Shown here: positions 33,736 to 46,291 of the stretch, piece by piece
How positions within the stretch are numbered: the stretch's first letter is position 1
Layout: each line of letters starts with the position of its first letter
From: Chrysoporthe austroafricana
Lineage: Eukaryota > Ascomycota > Sordariomycetes > Diaporthales > Cryphonectriaceae
Length of the DNA: 64,000 nucleotides
Assembly: GCA_001051155.2 (NCBI GenBank)
Contig: JYIP02000003.1
Coordinates: 310,001-374,000, forward strand
Direction of reading: 5' to 3'
Made by a program: the position numbers and the translations under genes
Notes under the pieces: model-generated
Databases searched by the model: none
Seen by the model: only the letters and a program-made list of their open reading frames with translations
Told to the model about the DNA's origin: nothing

Positions 33736-34851
33736 TCAGATCCCCGCCCTCTCCACACACTCCCAACTACTTGCCTCACTCACATTCCCCACGCCCACGT
33801 ACTGCGCAAATCTAGGAAACGGACAAATCGGCCTTTGCCTCAGCACCCCATTCTCCACGGTATCATTCCCAAATTTGGTAGCCACGATTCTCTCCGGCGC
33901 GACACCCTCCTCCTCATCCTTCAGTCCGTCGATGGTGCCCGCGGCCCACGGCGGATTCAAACTCGCAGCCTGTCCGCTGCCGCTGAAGAACCACGGAGCG
34001 TCGCCCACGGAGTTCTCGCAGTGCTGCATCCCGGGTACGAGGAAGAAGCGGTACCACGAGTCAACGTCTCCAAGGTCCTGGGAGAACATGGTCGCGAGAA
34101 TCTGGCGATAGAAGTAGATTGATGCGTCGGTCGGGATGAGCCCGTCTGCGTAGCCGTGGTACTGCAGAAGTTTGCCGCCGCGGGCGTGGAAGGCCGAGAG
34201 GTCAAATTGATTCGCGCTAGCATTACCTGGGTTCTCCTCATCGGCGAGCTGAATGATCGAGTAGTCAAAGTTGTGATAGTCCCAAGCTGGGTCGTTAACC
34301 ACCATGTATTGGACATATTGTGTGCCATACAGGCTAGGTGCGTTCGTGCCAACATCTCCAAAGGATGATGGCATCTGAGCCTCCGAGCCGACACCGAAGT
34401 TTGGGTAGACCCAAGTGTTATTCCCATATGCTAGCGGACGATGGAGGCTCTCAAGGGTTCGAATCTGATCGGCACTCAGGCATGTGGTGGTGCTGTTTGG
34501 CTTGCACAGCATTGCCTCGTAGTACAAATCGCACTTCTTCGGGTCCATGATGATCCTGTCTTCGACGCCATCGGAGCTATCGCACTGCGCAATGACCTGC
34601 TCACTGATCCAGTCAAACATGTCGAGATGGATGTAGTGCGAGGTGTTTTCCGGCAGGTTGATCAGTCCGACCTCGAGTTGCCACGTCTGTTGGTGCGTGG
34701 TCCACCACGATGGGCAGCCGGCCATAACGCCATCAAAATCTTCTGGAAACGTTTGGACTTCTTTCAGCGCCTGTCTTCCGCCTGTGGAACAGCCTGTGAA
34801 GTATGAGTACACCGGGGCTGAGCCGTAGTAGGAGACGACGATGGGCGCCTA
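33736..34851 (-). pseudogene. Tannase/feruloyl-esterase family enzyme, 5' truncated
   Basis: About 370 residues of a tannase-family esterase are open. The nucleophile motif is GCSTGGRQ, the catalytic Asp is in YHGYADGLIP and the catalytic His in GMQHC; the Cys residues of the family's disulfide-linked CS-D-HC motif are present. The N-terminal 150-200 residues normally found before the nucleophile, including the signal peptide, are missing. Similarity stops at a possible acceptor just upstream of 34851 (APIVVSYYG). Beyond it lie a short direct repeat and a 98-bp dispersed repeat, then the end of another gene. Unless far exons exist, which the 369-bp gap makes unlikely, the gene is a truncated remnant. 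The intact enzyme would cleave phenolic esters outside the cell. Confidence 0.8.
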
Positions 34852-35220
34852 CCAATCAGAAAGTATAAGCAAAACAAATAAAAGAAAGTAAGCCGTCGAG
34901 AGACCAATATCTTCAGCACCCTCGCTAGACTAGCGTTACGAGAAGAACTGCAGAAGAGAACACACACATTCGAGAGACCAATATCTTGAATGTTCCTAGT
35001 ATCTGGGCCGTGATAGATCAAGTGGGGAAATTAAGCATACTGAGCATTCAATTCTTAGTCTAGAGTGTTTTGGCAGAAAACCATTCTGGTTACCCGCATG
35101 ACAACATGCCTGTGTGGAAAAGTGGAGCAACCAGCACCCTAACCCTGGCATTTCTGTGCTCTATATATTTATGGCTGAGCACTACACAGCCATTTTCACT
35201 CTCTTTTGTTGATACTTCCT
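34852..35220. other. Repeat-bearing gap between tannase remnant and BBE gene
   Basis: An 18-bp motif (CGAGAGACCAATATCTT) occurs twice, near 34897 and 34973. The second copy of the 98-bp dispersed repeat follows. No coding exon for the missing tannase N-terminus is found. Confidence 0.6.
35112..35209 (+). repeat. 98-bp dispersed repeat, copy 2
   Basis: Inverted relative to 28438-28535, 97 of 98 positions equal by eye. It ends 12 bp before the stop codon of the BBE gene. Confidence 0.8.
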
Positions 35221-36862
35221 CTACTCAGCCCGCTTTACACAGAATGTATTGGGCGTAAAGGTTCCCTCAGGGTCAGCTAACTTCCTGGCCTTCATAAGCC
35301 TCTCATATTTGGGCCTATCCTCGTAATATGCGTTCCAGACCGAATCCAAGTCAAATGATCCGTACGACCCCCAAAGCACTCGGCGGTCCTGTTTGCTAAA
35401 GAGGCCGCTAGCGCCGATACCCTGCTCGTCGTTAACGGCCTGCCAGGACTCGGCAGCGGCCTGCTTCTCTGGCTTATGGAACGTGTCGATAGTCATGCAG
35501 AGTGTCGAGTCGCGCCACTGTGAAGTTCAGAATGGGGGGTCAGTGGTGAGTGATATTCGGATAGGTGAAGCAAGATAAGATCAAATTGCGGATAGAACAA
35601 TAATCACTTACACTGTACGAGGTGCCATTGCCCGCGTTTTTGGTAAACATGGAATTCTTACCCCCAAAGCACTGCAGCTGGGCCGACAACCATTGCCCGT
35701 TCAAATCCGGCTTAACAATCTCGTCCATCCGACCAACTACCCAGTCCACCCACCCATCCTTGGCCAGCGTAGTTGAGTCAGTCAGGTATGTGCGCTTGAC
35801 ATACGGTAGGTCAAACTCGCGTGTATTGCGAAAGATCCATTCTGCTGTCAGCTCCGACATGGGCTTGGTATGCACACCACCGTCGAAGAATGCGTTGCCC
35901 TGGAGACGTTTGAACCACGTCATATCCGGCTTGTCTTCAGGGCCAAACGGCACCCACTGGGCGTACACGATTATAGAGCGCGGCCAGAATGGGGTCCCAT
36001 CCTTGCCGAAGATCTCTGGGTGCTCCTCCCGCATCTTGTTGTCGAGCCCGCCCATCAGGCCGAGGACGTCAAATGACGCGCTCAGCACGCTAATGCACAG
36101 ATCGTAGTTGCGCGGGAAGTCCGGGTTGTCGTTCATCGCGGCTAGATGCTCCAGGAGTGTCTTGAGCTTGGCTGTATCATACAGGTGTACGGCACGCAAG
36201 CCCATAGAGCCCACGTAGTCACTATCGCGGTGAACCTCGACCGTGAAGTGAGTCAGTACGCCCAGATTGCCTGGGCTGCCGCCCAGCCACGCGAAAAACA
36301 GGTCCGGTTCCGACGCTTTCGTGATCTCCCGCTCATTGCCAGCGTGGTCGATGATCTCGAGCGACAACACGTGGTCGCCAAAGAGCCCGAAGCTCCGGCC
36401 CAGCTGCCCATAACCACCCGTCTGTACGTGGCCGCCGACGTGGACCTCGACACACTGCCCGTGTGGCACAAATACCTTGTGTTGGCCCAAGAACTTGTTG
36501 AAATCGCCTAGGCTGTGGCTGACGCTGGCGCGCACGTAGCTTCGGTCACCCTTCTCGAAGTAGACGAGGTCATCAGGCGACTGGAAGGTGCTGCGTAGGT
36601 CGAGCTGGATGTTTGCGGTACCGGTGGACGAAGCGCCACTGTACTGGTGACCCCCAGTGCGGATCGCAATGGCCTTCTTGCTGGCCCGAGCGTACTCGAT
36701 CACCTTCTTAATGTCATCCTTGCCATTCGGCTGGACGATAAGCCCTGGATTCATATTATGGTCGACTCCGTGGGTGGATGTGGCATATTGGTACTGCCAG
36801 TCGTTGTAGTCCTTAGAGGTAGGCAGGAACTGCTTCCCCGTGACTCCGAGAATGGTTGCCAT
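35221..36862 (-). CDS. FAD-linked oxidase, berberine-bridge-enzyme-like
   Basis: Exons 36862-35612 and 35517-35221, separated by a 94-bp intron, encode 515 residues. The FAD-binding PCMH domain is complete. RTGGHQYSG contains His72, and HGQCVEVHVGGH contains Cys137; together these are the residues that bind FAD bicovalently in this family. GGYGQLGRSFG and GGSPGNLGVLTHFT follow. The C-terminal substrate part ends in the typical YY-x-D-x-P-x-YERLMKARKLADPEGTF block near the C-terminus. There is no signal peptide, so the enzyme may act in the cytoplasm, as several pathway oxidases of this class do. Members oxidise alcohols or amines or form C-C bonds using oxygen. The substrate is unknown. No damage is seen. 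Confidence 0.9.
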
Positions 36863-39099
36863 GTTCAGGATTGTGCAGAATTGAATACAATCACTAGGGG
36901 TATACGCGAGGCAAACCTTTTGCTGGGGCTTTTCGAGGTTTTCTATTCAATTCATTGGCATGTAATGAGCTGAGGTGAGCCTCTATATTACCTAGTGCTG
37001 ATATCAACGCGCTCATAGTCTATAGCGGTGTAAGCCGCCATGTCGCTGCAAACAGAGGACTCCGGGTCATCCGGCCGTCGGCGGTGAGCGAAAGCAACAC
37101 TTTGAACTTGGCCAGAACCAGTCATGATTGGAGCCTCACCAGTAAGCTTGTATTACCACACTCTTTGAGTGGCTAGCTAGTCGTCACGACACATGTCACA
37201 AGGGGCCTCGGCAGCTGAATGTGACGTGTGACTCTTGCGATGACTAAAAATTATGCCAATAGATTCCTTTTAATGTGTGTTACAGGATCGGTAAGGAGAG
37301 ATCAATCGGGCTACGCAAAGGCTGCTTTTGGATACGATTTAAGACATGCAGACGCCACCCTTCTCGGGAAGAGAGCCTTGCCGCTTGCGGGAACCCCTAG
37401 CAGCTAGGTTATTATGCGTTTCGATTCTCGACGTTTATGAATTTGCCAATGGCTTCTAATAATTGGCACTTCCGATATTTCTAAACGAAGGTCTTGTAGG
37501 AGGCTGAAAGCCATATACGTTACTCGATAAAACTCTCAGTGTGGTGTCTGTCTCTCGGCATAGTCTATATATTAGCGGCTCAACTGAAAGTTTACTAAGT
37601 AGAGTGCTTTTTGGAATCAATCCACATCTACTGAATATATATCATTCGTCTTTATATGTTATACATGTGTAGTCGCAACTCTTTCGTGGTGCTCCCAATC
37701 CTTGAAGTCAATCCCTTCCAGGTTTCATACGACTTCGGGACGCCCAGTAAGAGACGAATTCATCGCCACAATACAAGATATATCAACATACTTAGGAGTT
37801 GATTTAAATTGGCTGAAGTAGCCGGAATTGCTGCTCATATTCCAATATTGCGAGTTTCTGGGATGGGACTGGCTATAATTATTATATGCCATTACAGTAG
37901 AATATTAGCTGGGTGGGCTGTACATAACCTGCCACCCACGCTCTAGGTTTCTATCGGGGACCACTTTCTCTGTATAGTAGCAACTCATTTTCCATAGGCT
38001 TAGCAAGGGGTGTCCCTAAATTGGCGATACCATCTTGATGCGATACAGAAGCTGTTGGTGCTGCGTGGCGGCATGCTTACTTTGACGAATCTGAAGCAGC
38101 TGCTCTAATGCTTTGTTTTGTGAGAGAGGTATTGAATTGGTTGAAACTCTTAGTTACTGATCTTAAGTATTGCGAATTGCTCAGCATTAGGCCTCAACTT
38201 GAGTACTCCGACCGTAGCAGAGATTAATTTCATACTCGAAAAGTATAACAGCGAGATTCTTCTCTTCAACATGTTGCCTCCTCCCCTACTCGTCGAGGTT
38301 GTCAATATCAATCGCATTCGGGCGCAATCTACGACACATATCAGGGATGATACACTCTCGCGAGAGACATCTGTGGTGTTCAGGCCGGTCAAAGCTTCTC
38401 GCAAGGTCAGTTGGCACAGTCTATGCCATTATCCTAAGAGGACTGGGTTCTCACAGGAAGCGTATATCGGTTTGTCGTAATTTTGTACATTTCTTCATTA
38501 TGAAGCATGGGTCTCGGACCATATGGCATCTTTGGATGTCTTTTGGATCGCACAAGCGCAATCTCTCCAGCAACTTCTTAAACGTGCACTATTGTCGTCG
38601 AGGCTTAAGAGGAGTATGCTTGGCCACTGGTGGTGCTCGGGTTGGGAGCGCTGGATGAGGCATGGCAGTACGCAATTTCGTGGAGATAAATCTGGTAGAG
38701 ATGAGCCAACAAGTTGGCTCATGCGTGCCGGTGCTGACCAAGAACGTCCTTGAGAGATTCTGGAGTTCAGATGATAATTGTACGCTGGGATGCTTACTTT
38801 GATAGGCCTTGTCTATTTCTAATAATCGTGTCCTTAGATCTCAAGTACATTTTCTTACAATCTTAGCCTAGCACCCAAAACAAGACAAGCCTAGGGCAAG
38901 CCATCAAGATGGTTGATCAATGATGCTTTTAGTGGTTGGGTGGAGCACACAGCAGTCAATATTGAGCTTCCCAGTGGTCAGCAAACTCAATGCTGTTCAT
39001 GATCAATATGGTGATGAGAATGTCACCCCAACTTAGGGCCACAACAAGGAGACTCTGTGCAGTTTTAACTGAGAATGGTGAATACGTGGAATTGCTCTA
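36863..39099. other. Intergenic, no convincing gene
   Basis: Small frames around 38150-38750 lack any recognised family. AT-rich stretches near 37600-37900. The part next to 36862 should contain the promoter of the BBE gene. Confidence 0.45.
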
Positions 39100-41223
39100 C
39101 TAGGTGGAAATTATGGTCCCAAGATCTCTAGGTTTCAGAGGGCCTGCCCCTGTTTCTAGGCTCATGTTGATCCTACCAACGCTTGCATAAGTCCAGTGGA
39201 GGAAATGTGTCTCATCATCAAGACGCCACTGACCATTAGTGATTGTGACCTTTACGTCTAGTTCGTCCATCCTATCTGCCTTCCTATAGTGAAGCCACGG
39301 AAGGTAAATAATAGCATCTCCATTGGCACATGACTCAATCTCCAGTTGAAATTTGCTTGTGTTGAGGTCAAATGACATTCTCAACAATGTGCCTTTCAGA
39401 GACTGAACAAAAGGTCGACACCAAGCAGCACATGCACGAAACCCGGCCAAATACTGGTGGCCCGGGAAAGATCCCGTTTCGCCATAGTAGATGGAGAGGT
39501 CTTCTCCATTCTAGTGATCTCTCCACTCGTGGTTGTTGGTCGCACTATAATCCCAAAGCGTGTAATTGAGGAGGTGCTCATCACAGCCGCTGAGAATTGC
39601 GCCTAGAGCTGCGACATGATTGGTGTAATCGCCGCGTTCGTATGCTTCGCCATTGTCCAAGTTGAATGGGATCCCGGTCTCCCCGATCAGAACTGGCACG
39701 AGACTCTCTTTGGTTGACCTATGCTCCTCGTCCATTACGATATCGCTTGCCATCGCCCCAAGCTGGTCGGAGATAACTTGACGTACATTCGCGGGTCCAA
39801 CCTTGAATGCTTTCAGCTTGGTACTGATGTCTTGTCGGCCTCGAAGGAGCCTAAGAACGTCCACATTCCAATATTTGTGCCAGTGACCTTTCATAATTGT
39901 TAGGCCATCGTAGAAATGAGGACTGTATCCCAAAAGGCCAAAGTTAGCGCTGAGCGATTTCAAGTTAGCTGGCGGTGCCTCGAAAGCAGGCGGCTGGAAG
40001 AATATGATCGCTCTTGGGGAGTGCCCGCGAATGGTTGCGGCCCAGTTATCGAAGTATGTTTTCCACGAGGTCGACTTCCAATCAAAGACGTCGGCGGAGC
40101 CATTGGCTGCAGCAGTTCCTCGGGCTGCAGGGACGTCAGGATCCCTTCCCATAAAATAATCATGCTTCTTCAGCTGTCCCGTCTTATCATCCCAGACGTC
40201 GTGCAAAGCCCAGACACACTTCCCAATCGGCCAGTTTTTTGATCTCCTCCACTTCCACCTTTGATCCTCCCTCTCCAGCCAGCATGTTCGACGCGGTCGG
40301 ACAGTAGTGGTGCCGTCCCTGTGAGGACCTGTCTTTCCTAGTCTGTACACATCCACAGTTTGATCCCTTCCCATTCCCAGCCTCATTGCCTGGATCGGCG
40401 TAGGAGCAGTACCCATCATCGCACTAGTTTCCCTCTCATTCTTTTCTAGATCCCTCTATCTAAAAAATCCTGGTTCTGGTTCGTTCATACTGTCGTATCC
40501 GAACGCAAGATCGCCCAAGGCCCGCGCCAATCGTCCATATGCCGCGAAATAGTGATCTTGCAGATAGTCCTGGATATTGACTCCATCAATGATGCACTTC
40601 GGTGCGAAAACCCTACCGCCCCAGAACAGAGCGAACAATGTCGACGGCGCAAGCCGGTTATGGTTGCTCGTCCACATCATGGGTGGCATTGACTTCGGAT
40701 CTTTCTCCTTGCCTCTTCCGCCAGCTTCACTGACGTCCCCACCCAGTGGCCACTCTGCATGGCGGATTGAGGCATGTGTATCTGCGAAATGGTCCGGATT
40801 GAGGCCGCAAGCGTGCAGCGTCCACAGCGGCGCGCCACTCCCGCCAGAAAAGCGCGACCAAAGATCCTGGTGAGGGTTGATGATCACCTTGAGATCGTGG
40901 TCGTTGCAAAGCTGTACGAGGGACTTGATGTACTCGATGTACTCATCATCGTAGATCCCTGGCCCTTTGTGCTCCAGAGCCTCCCAGACGACTGGGATGC
41001 GGAGCGCGTTGAAACCGAGGAAGCGTAATCTCGCTAGGTGCGTCGGTGCGTCTTCGAGACTGAACGGGACATTGATATAGGAGACCTGTGAGGAACTACC
41101 TGGATCGGTACTAAGCGAGGAGAGAAGATGGGATGGTTGACCTGTTGGGAGTTTCCCATCTGCAAGGTTGACTCCTCTGAGGAACAGGGTGCGACCTCCA
41201 GAGTCTTGGAAATGTGAGGGCAT
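39100..41223 (-). pseudogene. GH5_12 (sterylglucosidase / endoglycoceramidase-related), two nonsense codons
   Basis: A single intronless frame of 708 codons runs from 41223 to 39100, broken only by TAG at 40458-40456 and TAG at 39513-39511. Both sit where a Trp would be expected (after GYDSMNEPEPGFFR and after NNHEWRDH). The family is clear: GVNLADGKLP, a strand with VIINPHQDLWSRF, PPMMWTSNHNRLAPSTLFAL, FAPKCIIDGVNIQDYLQDHY, the acid/base Glu in NEPEPGF and the nucleophile Glu in LIGETGIPFNLDN. GH5_12 enzymes of fungi (EGCrP2/Sgl1 type) hydrolyse ergosteryl-glucoside or glucosylceramide inside the cell. The rest of the protein shows no decay, so inactivation is recent, or the stops are read through. 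Confidence 0.85.
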
Positions 41224-42303
41224 GATGTCAGCTTATCGAGGAAGAGTTCGGCGATACGAGGAGGGTTTGTGCTCACGAAGCCATTCAAGGCTCCATGTGG
41301 AGGCCGGAGAAGATGGGATATGGCCTTGTCGCTCAAGGCTGGTCTGAGACTTCTAGTTATAGTGACGTCAAGGAGACTGGACGCTACGTACTCCGTTCTT
41401 AGGCCCACCACAACGCTTCTAGGCTTAGCTGCTAGCCCTAGCTCTAAACCAGACACATCCGTGGCGGCACCGACTTCGGTCTCTGCGATGCTCGTGGCCC
41501 GTCATCATGTCTGGGAAAAGGATCATTGACACCATCAATGAGTTAAATTCAACTACCACCGCTACCTTTCGATGCGTCAAGCTGCCACAGACAAGTATAG
41601 CTACCATCCGCAGCCCTCACGTTGCCCCGCGCCAAAGGCGACGGCCACCGTCGGTCGTCTGCACAGGCGAAACTCTGCAGCCGTCACGCCCAACCGTCCG
41701 TCACCACGGCCAGTCCAACCTGGAAACTTCAACCGCTCAACCCCTCGAAATCAGCAAAGCCATACTTCTCTACTCGCAGTATCCTGTAATGTTTTTGTTC
41801 CTGATTCTGCTGTGGCCGTTGGGAGCCCGACGAGCGTGTCAGCAAGCCCCTCCCTCCCGCCTCGGCCGTGCCCATTCGTGGCAGCCCAGCCAAAAATGTG
41901 GACAAGTCTTGCTGGCCAAAATTCTTTTCTTTTTTCCGCTACGTAATCAGCGTCCCTCCTTCCCCCCATCGCTGCTTGACACTTGCTTCCCGTGCCGACA
42001 CGAAGCTGCTGATGAGACCACGAGGGCGCCTGGCTCGTGGCCTTCTTCAAAGCGCGACAAACCATGAAGGACAAGGCCGAGGCACGCGATGCTGTTAAAA
42101 GATATCGAAATCGCTGATGCTGACCGATCACGTGTTCTGCCATGACCGGATCCGATGTCATGTGATATTAAAGAGGCAGACATCGCGTGGCCGATATTGC
42201 CGCCGCCCGGCGCTGATGTCAAACTTCATGATTGTGACTGGTGTCTCCACGTACCGGGTGCCACAACATAGATTATAACAGACCAATGTTCGTCCGAGAG
42301 CTT
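41224..42303. other. Intergenic
   Basis: Upstream region of the GH5 gene and downstream region of the Pbp1 gene. Pyrimidine-rich stretches, for example at 41900-41970. No gene recognised. Confidence 0.5.
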
Positions 42304-45300
42304 TCACTTGGCCTCCTCGGGGGCGTCGGGCGCTCGGGCCTGGGGACCGCTATGGGTTGGCGATGGTCCAGGAGGCGGGCCCGAGAAGTTCTTCCCGCCG
42401 TAGTTGTTGCCTCGGTGCTGCGGTCCGTGCTGGTGCATCTGTTGGGGGCTTGTGCCGAGCTGCTGAGGCCCAGGATTGCTGTGTACTCTCATGTTGCCCA
42501 CTTGGAAACGCCGTTAGTACTGACGTCCCGAGGAGCTGTATCGCCTGTTATTCAACTTACTTTGGCCTGGCTGCTGTGGCGCGAATACGGGCTGCTGGTA
42601 CTGCGGCATAGCACCGGGGCTCATCCCGTACATGTGCTGGCCCTGCTGGGAGCCTTGATGCGCCATCATCGGAGCAGCTGGCCTTCCGGGGCTCGGGTAT
42701 CCGTTAGCACCCTGCATGGCCTGGGGAGGTACGGGTCCGGGAGGCACGAAGTTCGGGTGGGCGCCTGGGTACGCCATAGGCATCTGAGGAGTTCCCTGCA
42801 TCATGGGCGAAGGCGCGGTCATGTAGCCTGGTCCCATCATCATCGGCGGCCCCATCTGTCCGTGCTGCTGTGGCATGTACTGGGGATTCTGCGCGAAGTT
42901 CCGCATCTGCGGGGCCATCGGAGGGGCTCCGGGGCCCATGAAGCCGGGCATGACGGGCTGAGAGTAGGGCATGTGGGATGGCGAATTCATCATGTTAGGA
43001 TAGGCCATCGGAACCTGCGCGGGTCGCGGAGACGCGTACGACTGGGCCGAGTTCGAGTGCATCATCCTGGTGCCGTCATCTCCGTTATTGAATGGCACGT
43101 GGGGACCGTGACCCGGGTGGCCCGCATGCATCTGTATGGGTGGCATGTGCGGAGACTGTCGAGGTCCCGCGTTCTGTACCCCCTGCTGCAGATGGAATGG
43201 GAGCTGATGCTGGTGTGGGATCTGGGGGACCACCGGGGCGGGGTTCGGGGTGGCCATCGCAGGAGTGTACGGTGGTCGTTCGAAAAGTTGCGTGTACAGG
43301 ATCTTATCCTTGTTATCCTCTTCCCGAATCGTCTTCCACGTCGGCATGGTGTCAAAAGGTGGCCGCAGGCCCCCGTTCTCCTCCCAGGCGCGGCTGTTCG
43401 CCTGAGGTGTGGGCTTGATCGACTGGACATGGCTGAGGATGAAGCACTTCTTGATGTCGATAGGCTTGATCTTGCGGCGGATCACGACGCCGCCAACAGG
43501 CGTGGTGCTGCCCTGTTCCACGTTGTTCATTGCCGAGCGAGGGCTGGAGGCGGCACTGGGTCCCGCGGGGATGAAAGGTTGTGCGTTGGGCCTGAACTCC
43601 TGCGTGTTGGGGTTCAGCCGGGGACCAGGGCCCATATGGCCCGCCGGGATACCGCCGTGGCGGGGTGTGAAGACCGGGCCCATGGTGTTCGCTGGCCCTG
43701 TAGGAGGCATGCGCACATCCGGCGGCATGCGGTGGGGCTGCTGCATCATCCTCTGCTGCTCACCGTTGCGGAGGTGCTGTGACAGATGGCCACCCTGCTG
43801 GCTGTGACGCGGCAGGTTCTGGCCCTGCGCGCGATCGCCGCGGAACTGCTGCTGGTAGGAGCCTGGGGCGTAAGACTGACGATTGCCGGGATGGCGGTTG
43901 GGCCCGGCGCTGGTAGCATTCGCGTGCTGTGGCGCAACACCCGGGCGTGAGGGGCCACGGCTCTCAGTGGCGGACGCAGGTGTCTCAGCGCCGGCCGACG
44001 CAGGGACGTGCTCCGACGATTTCGACTGTGCCGGTTTGGCGGCGGCGAGCCCCTGCTGCTTGGAGGCCGTATCGACCTTCTTGGCCTCATCCTTGGCACG
44101 CTGCACCTCCTCGGCGTTCTTGCGGGCCTTGTCCTGGATCTCCTGCTGCTTCTTCGGGTCTTTGGCGATGATGCCGATCAGGTCGTTGGGGACCGGCGTC
44201 CCCAGCTTGAACTTGGCGGCGAACGCCTTCAGCTCGTCCAGCTTCTTGCTCTTCGCAGCCTTCTCCTTCCCCTTCTGGATCTGGCGCTGCGCATCACCGA
44301 ATGACTTGAATGCCGCGAGAACCTCCTTCTCTATCGGCTGGTTCTCCTTGCCCGCAAGCGAGCCATTCCGCCCGGCGGTGATGGACGACCGCAGGGCCGC
44401 AGTCGGCTTCTCGGCCGGCTTGGCGTCGGGCTGGGTCTTCGCCGCGCCGTCTGCGGGCTTCGCCTCCTCCTTGGCGGGCTCGACAGGCCTGGACTCTGTC
44501 TTCTGGGGCGGGGGGGCCTTATTGCTGGAGGCCGCGGCGGGGCTCTTAGCCTCCTCGGGCCTCGCTGTCGCCTGCTTGCTGGGGGCCACCCGCAGCTGGG
44601 ATGAGATGATGGCCGGGTCGACCGGGGCGCCCTTGACGGTTGCTGATCCGGTCGGCGCGCGTCGTGCCGGCGGCGTATACTTGTTCGTGCCCTGGCTGCT
44701 CAGCGGGGGGTAGTCGCGCTTGACGCCGCTGTACCTGTGGCGGGGTTAGCGGGGCCGTGGCAGTCCCGGCCGGGAGACGTACTTGTCCTCTTCATCGACG
44801 CCATCGTCGGCCTGTGCGACGTGGTCCATCAGACGCTCCTCGGCGGCGTGCGCGGAGGTCGCGTTGCTGCCCTCGATCTTGCGAGCCAGCCTGTCGGCAC
44901 GCGCTGCCGCCTCCTTGTAATCGGGACGACTGCGGTCGAGGGGTGTGGTGTAGAGGTTCTCGTCGTAGTCCGACTGGACGCCGAACTTCTTCTCGTTGAC
45001 AGCAAACTGGTCCCACCCCTTGCTGCTGTCCGTGGAGTCCTCCAGGCCGCCGTCGAGGAGGCCGTTGCCGCTGGCATCGCCGGCATCCCACCGCTTGAGC
45101 TCGCGCCTGTCGCCAAGGCGGCCGCTGGAGATGCTGCTGTCAGTCTGGAAGCCGGACCTGTTGCCTTGGGTGGTGTCAGCGATCGACCTCGTACCGCGAG
45201 GGTGCTCGCGTGCCGCCATACCATTGTGCGGCTTGTTCATGTTGTTCCGCGGGTAGGAAGACATGGCGGGCTGCCGCTTGCCGTAGCCGTTCTGCTGGAC

Positions 45301-46257
45301 CATTCTCGGATGGCGGCTGGTCGGCTCGGGTGGGCTGTTGGCATAAATGTCCTCGAACTCGGCGCCGTCGTTGACGGTGAGCTGGACCCGCTGACCCTGG
45401 ACGGCAGATTCTGGTGAGCTCCCGGTCCCGGGCGAGGGGGAGGGGTGGCAGGTCCGGAGGTTTCAGGCAGGTAGGGCAGGTAGGAGCTAGGAAAAGGGGG
45501 CAAGAATGTGTGTGTGTTGAGGTCGTGGTGGAATTCAGATGAGGTGTGACAGCACAGCTCGAGGCATGTGGAACCGGGTGGGTCGGGTCCGCGCAAGGCG
45601 CAGAGGTCGGGGCGCAACGGCGAGTGCTGCTCTGGCGCGAGGAGCGTAGGGGCGAGGATGTGCGGGCGGACGGACGGACGGACGGACTACTTACCTCCTT
45701 GACGCGGTTGAAGAAACTGTCCAGCGCCGGCCTGGTCGCGGTCGGACCGGGGTAGTTCTGCAGTGTGTGGGTGTTGGACCGGTCCGCGGTGCTGAGGCTG
45801 CTGGGAGCCCAGGCCGTGTGGTGAGGTGCGGGAGGCTGTCTTCAGAGCAGGTCAGTCAGTACGGCGGCCAGACATGATAATAAACACCGGTGGAGTTGGC
45901 CTGGCGGGAGGGGGTCGGTGATGCGCGAAAAGACGGCGAGCCCAGCACGGACGTCTTCCGGCGACGCCGACAGATTGGTGGTTAGGGATGGGAGGCGAGG
46001 CGAGGATGGCATGAAGGCCCTGATGGGCGAAGCAGGGCGGCGGCTGGCCTGGTGAGGTCGAGGTCGGCGAGGGACGAGGCCTAAAAAAAAAAAAAGGCAG
46101 AGCTGGGGGCATGGGCAGAGAGGCAGGACAGGGCAGGGCAGGGCAGGGCACGGCGTGGCAGGACAGGGGGAGCAGGGCAGAGGCCCTGGAGCGTGTCTCA
46201 CCTCGTGCTCGGACTGGAGGTCTTGCCGTTGGGGGCTCTCGCCGCTGTGCTGCCGAG

Positions 46258-46291
<34 letters not shown>

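Noticed and set aside
42241..43782. 513-codon open frame on the plus strand
   Set aside because: It lies antisense to the disordered half of the ataxin-2 homologue; its His/Arg/Val-rich product has no family and follows from GC-rich codon use on the real strand.
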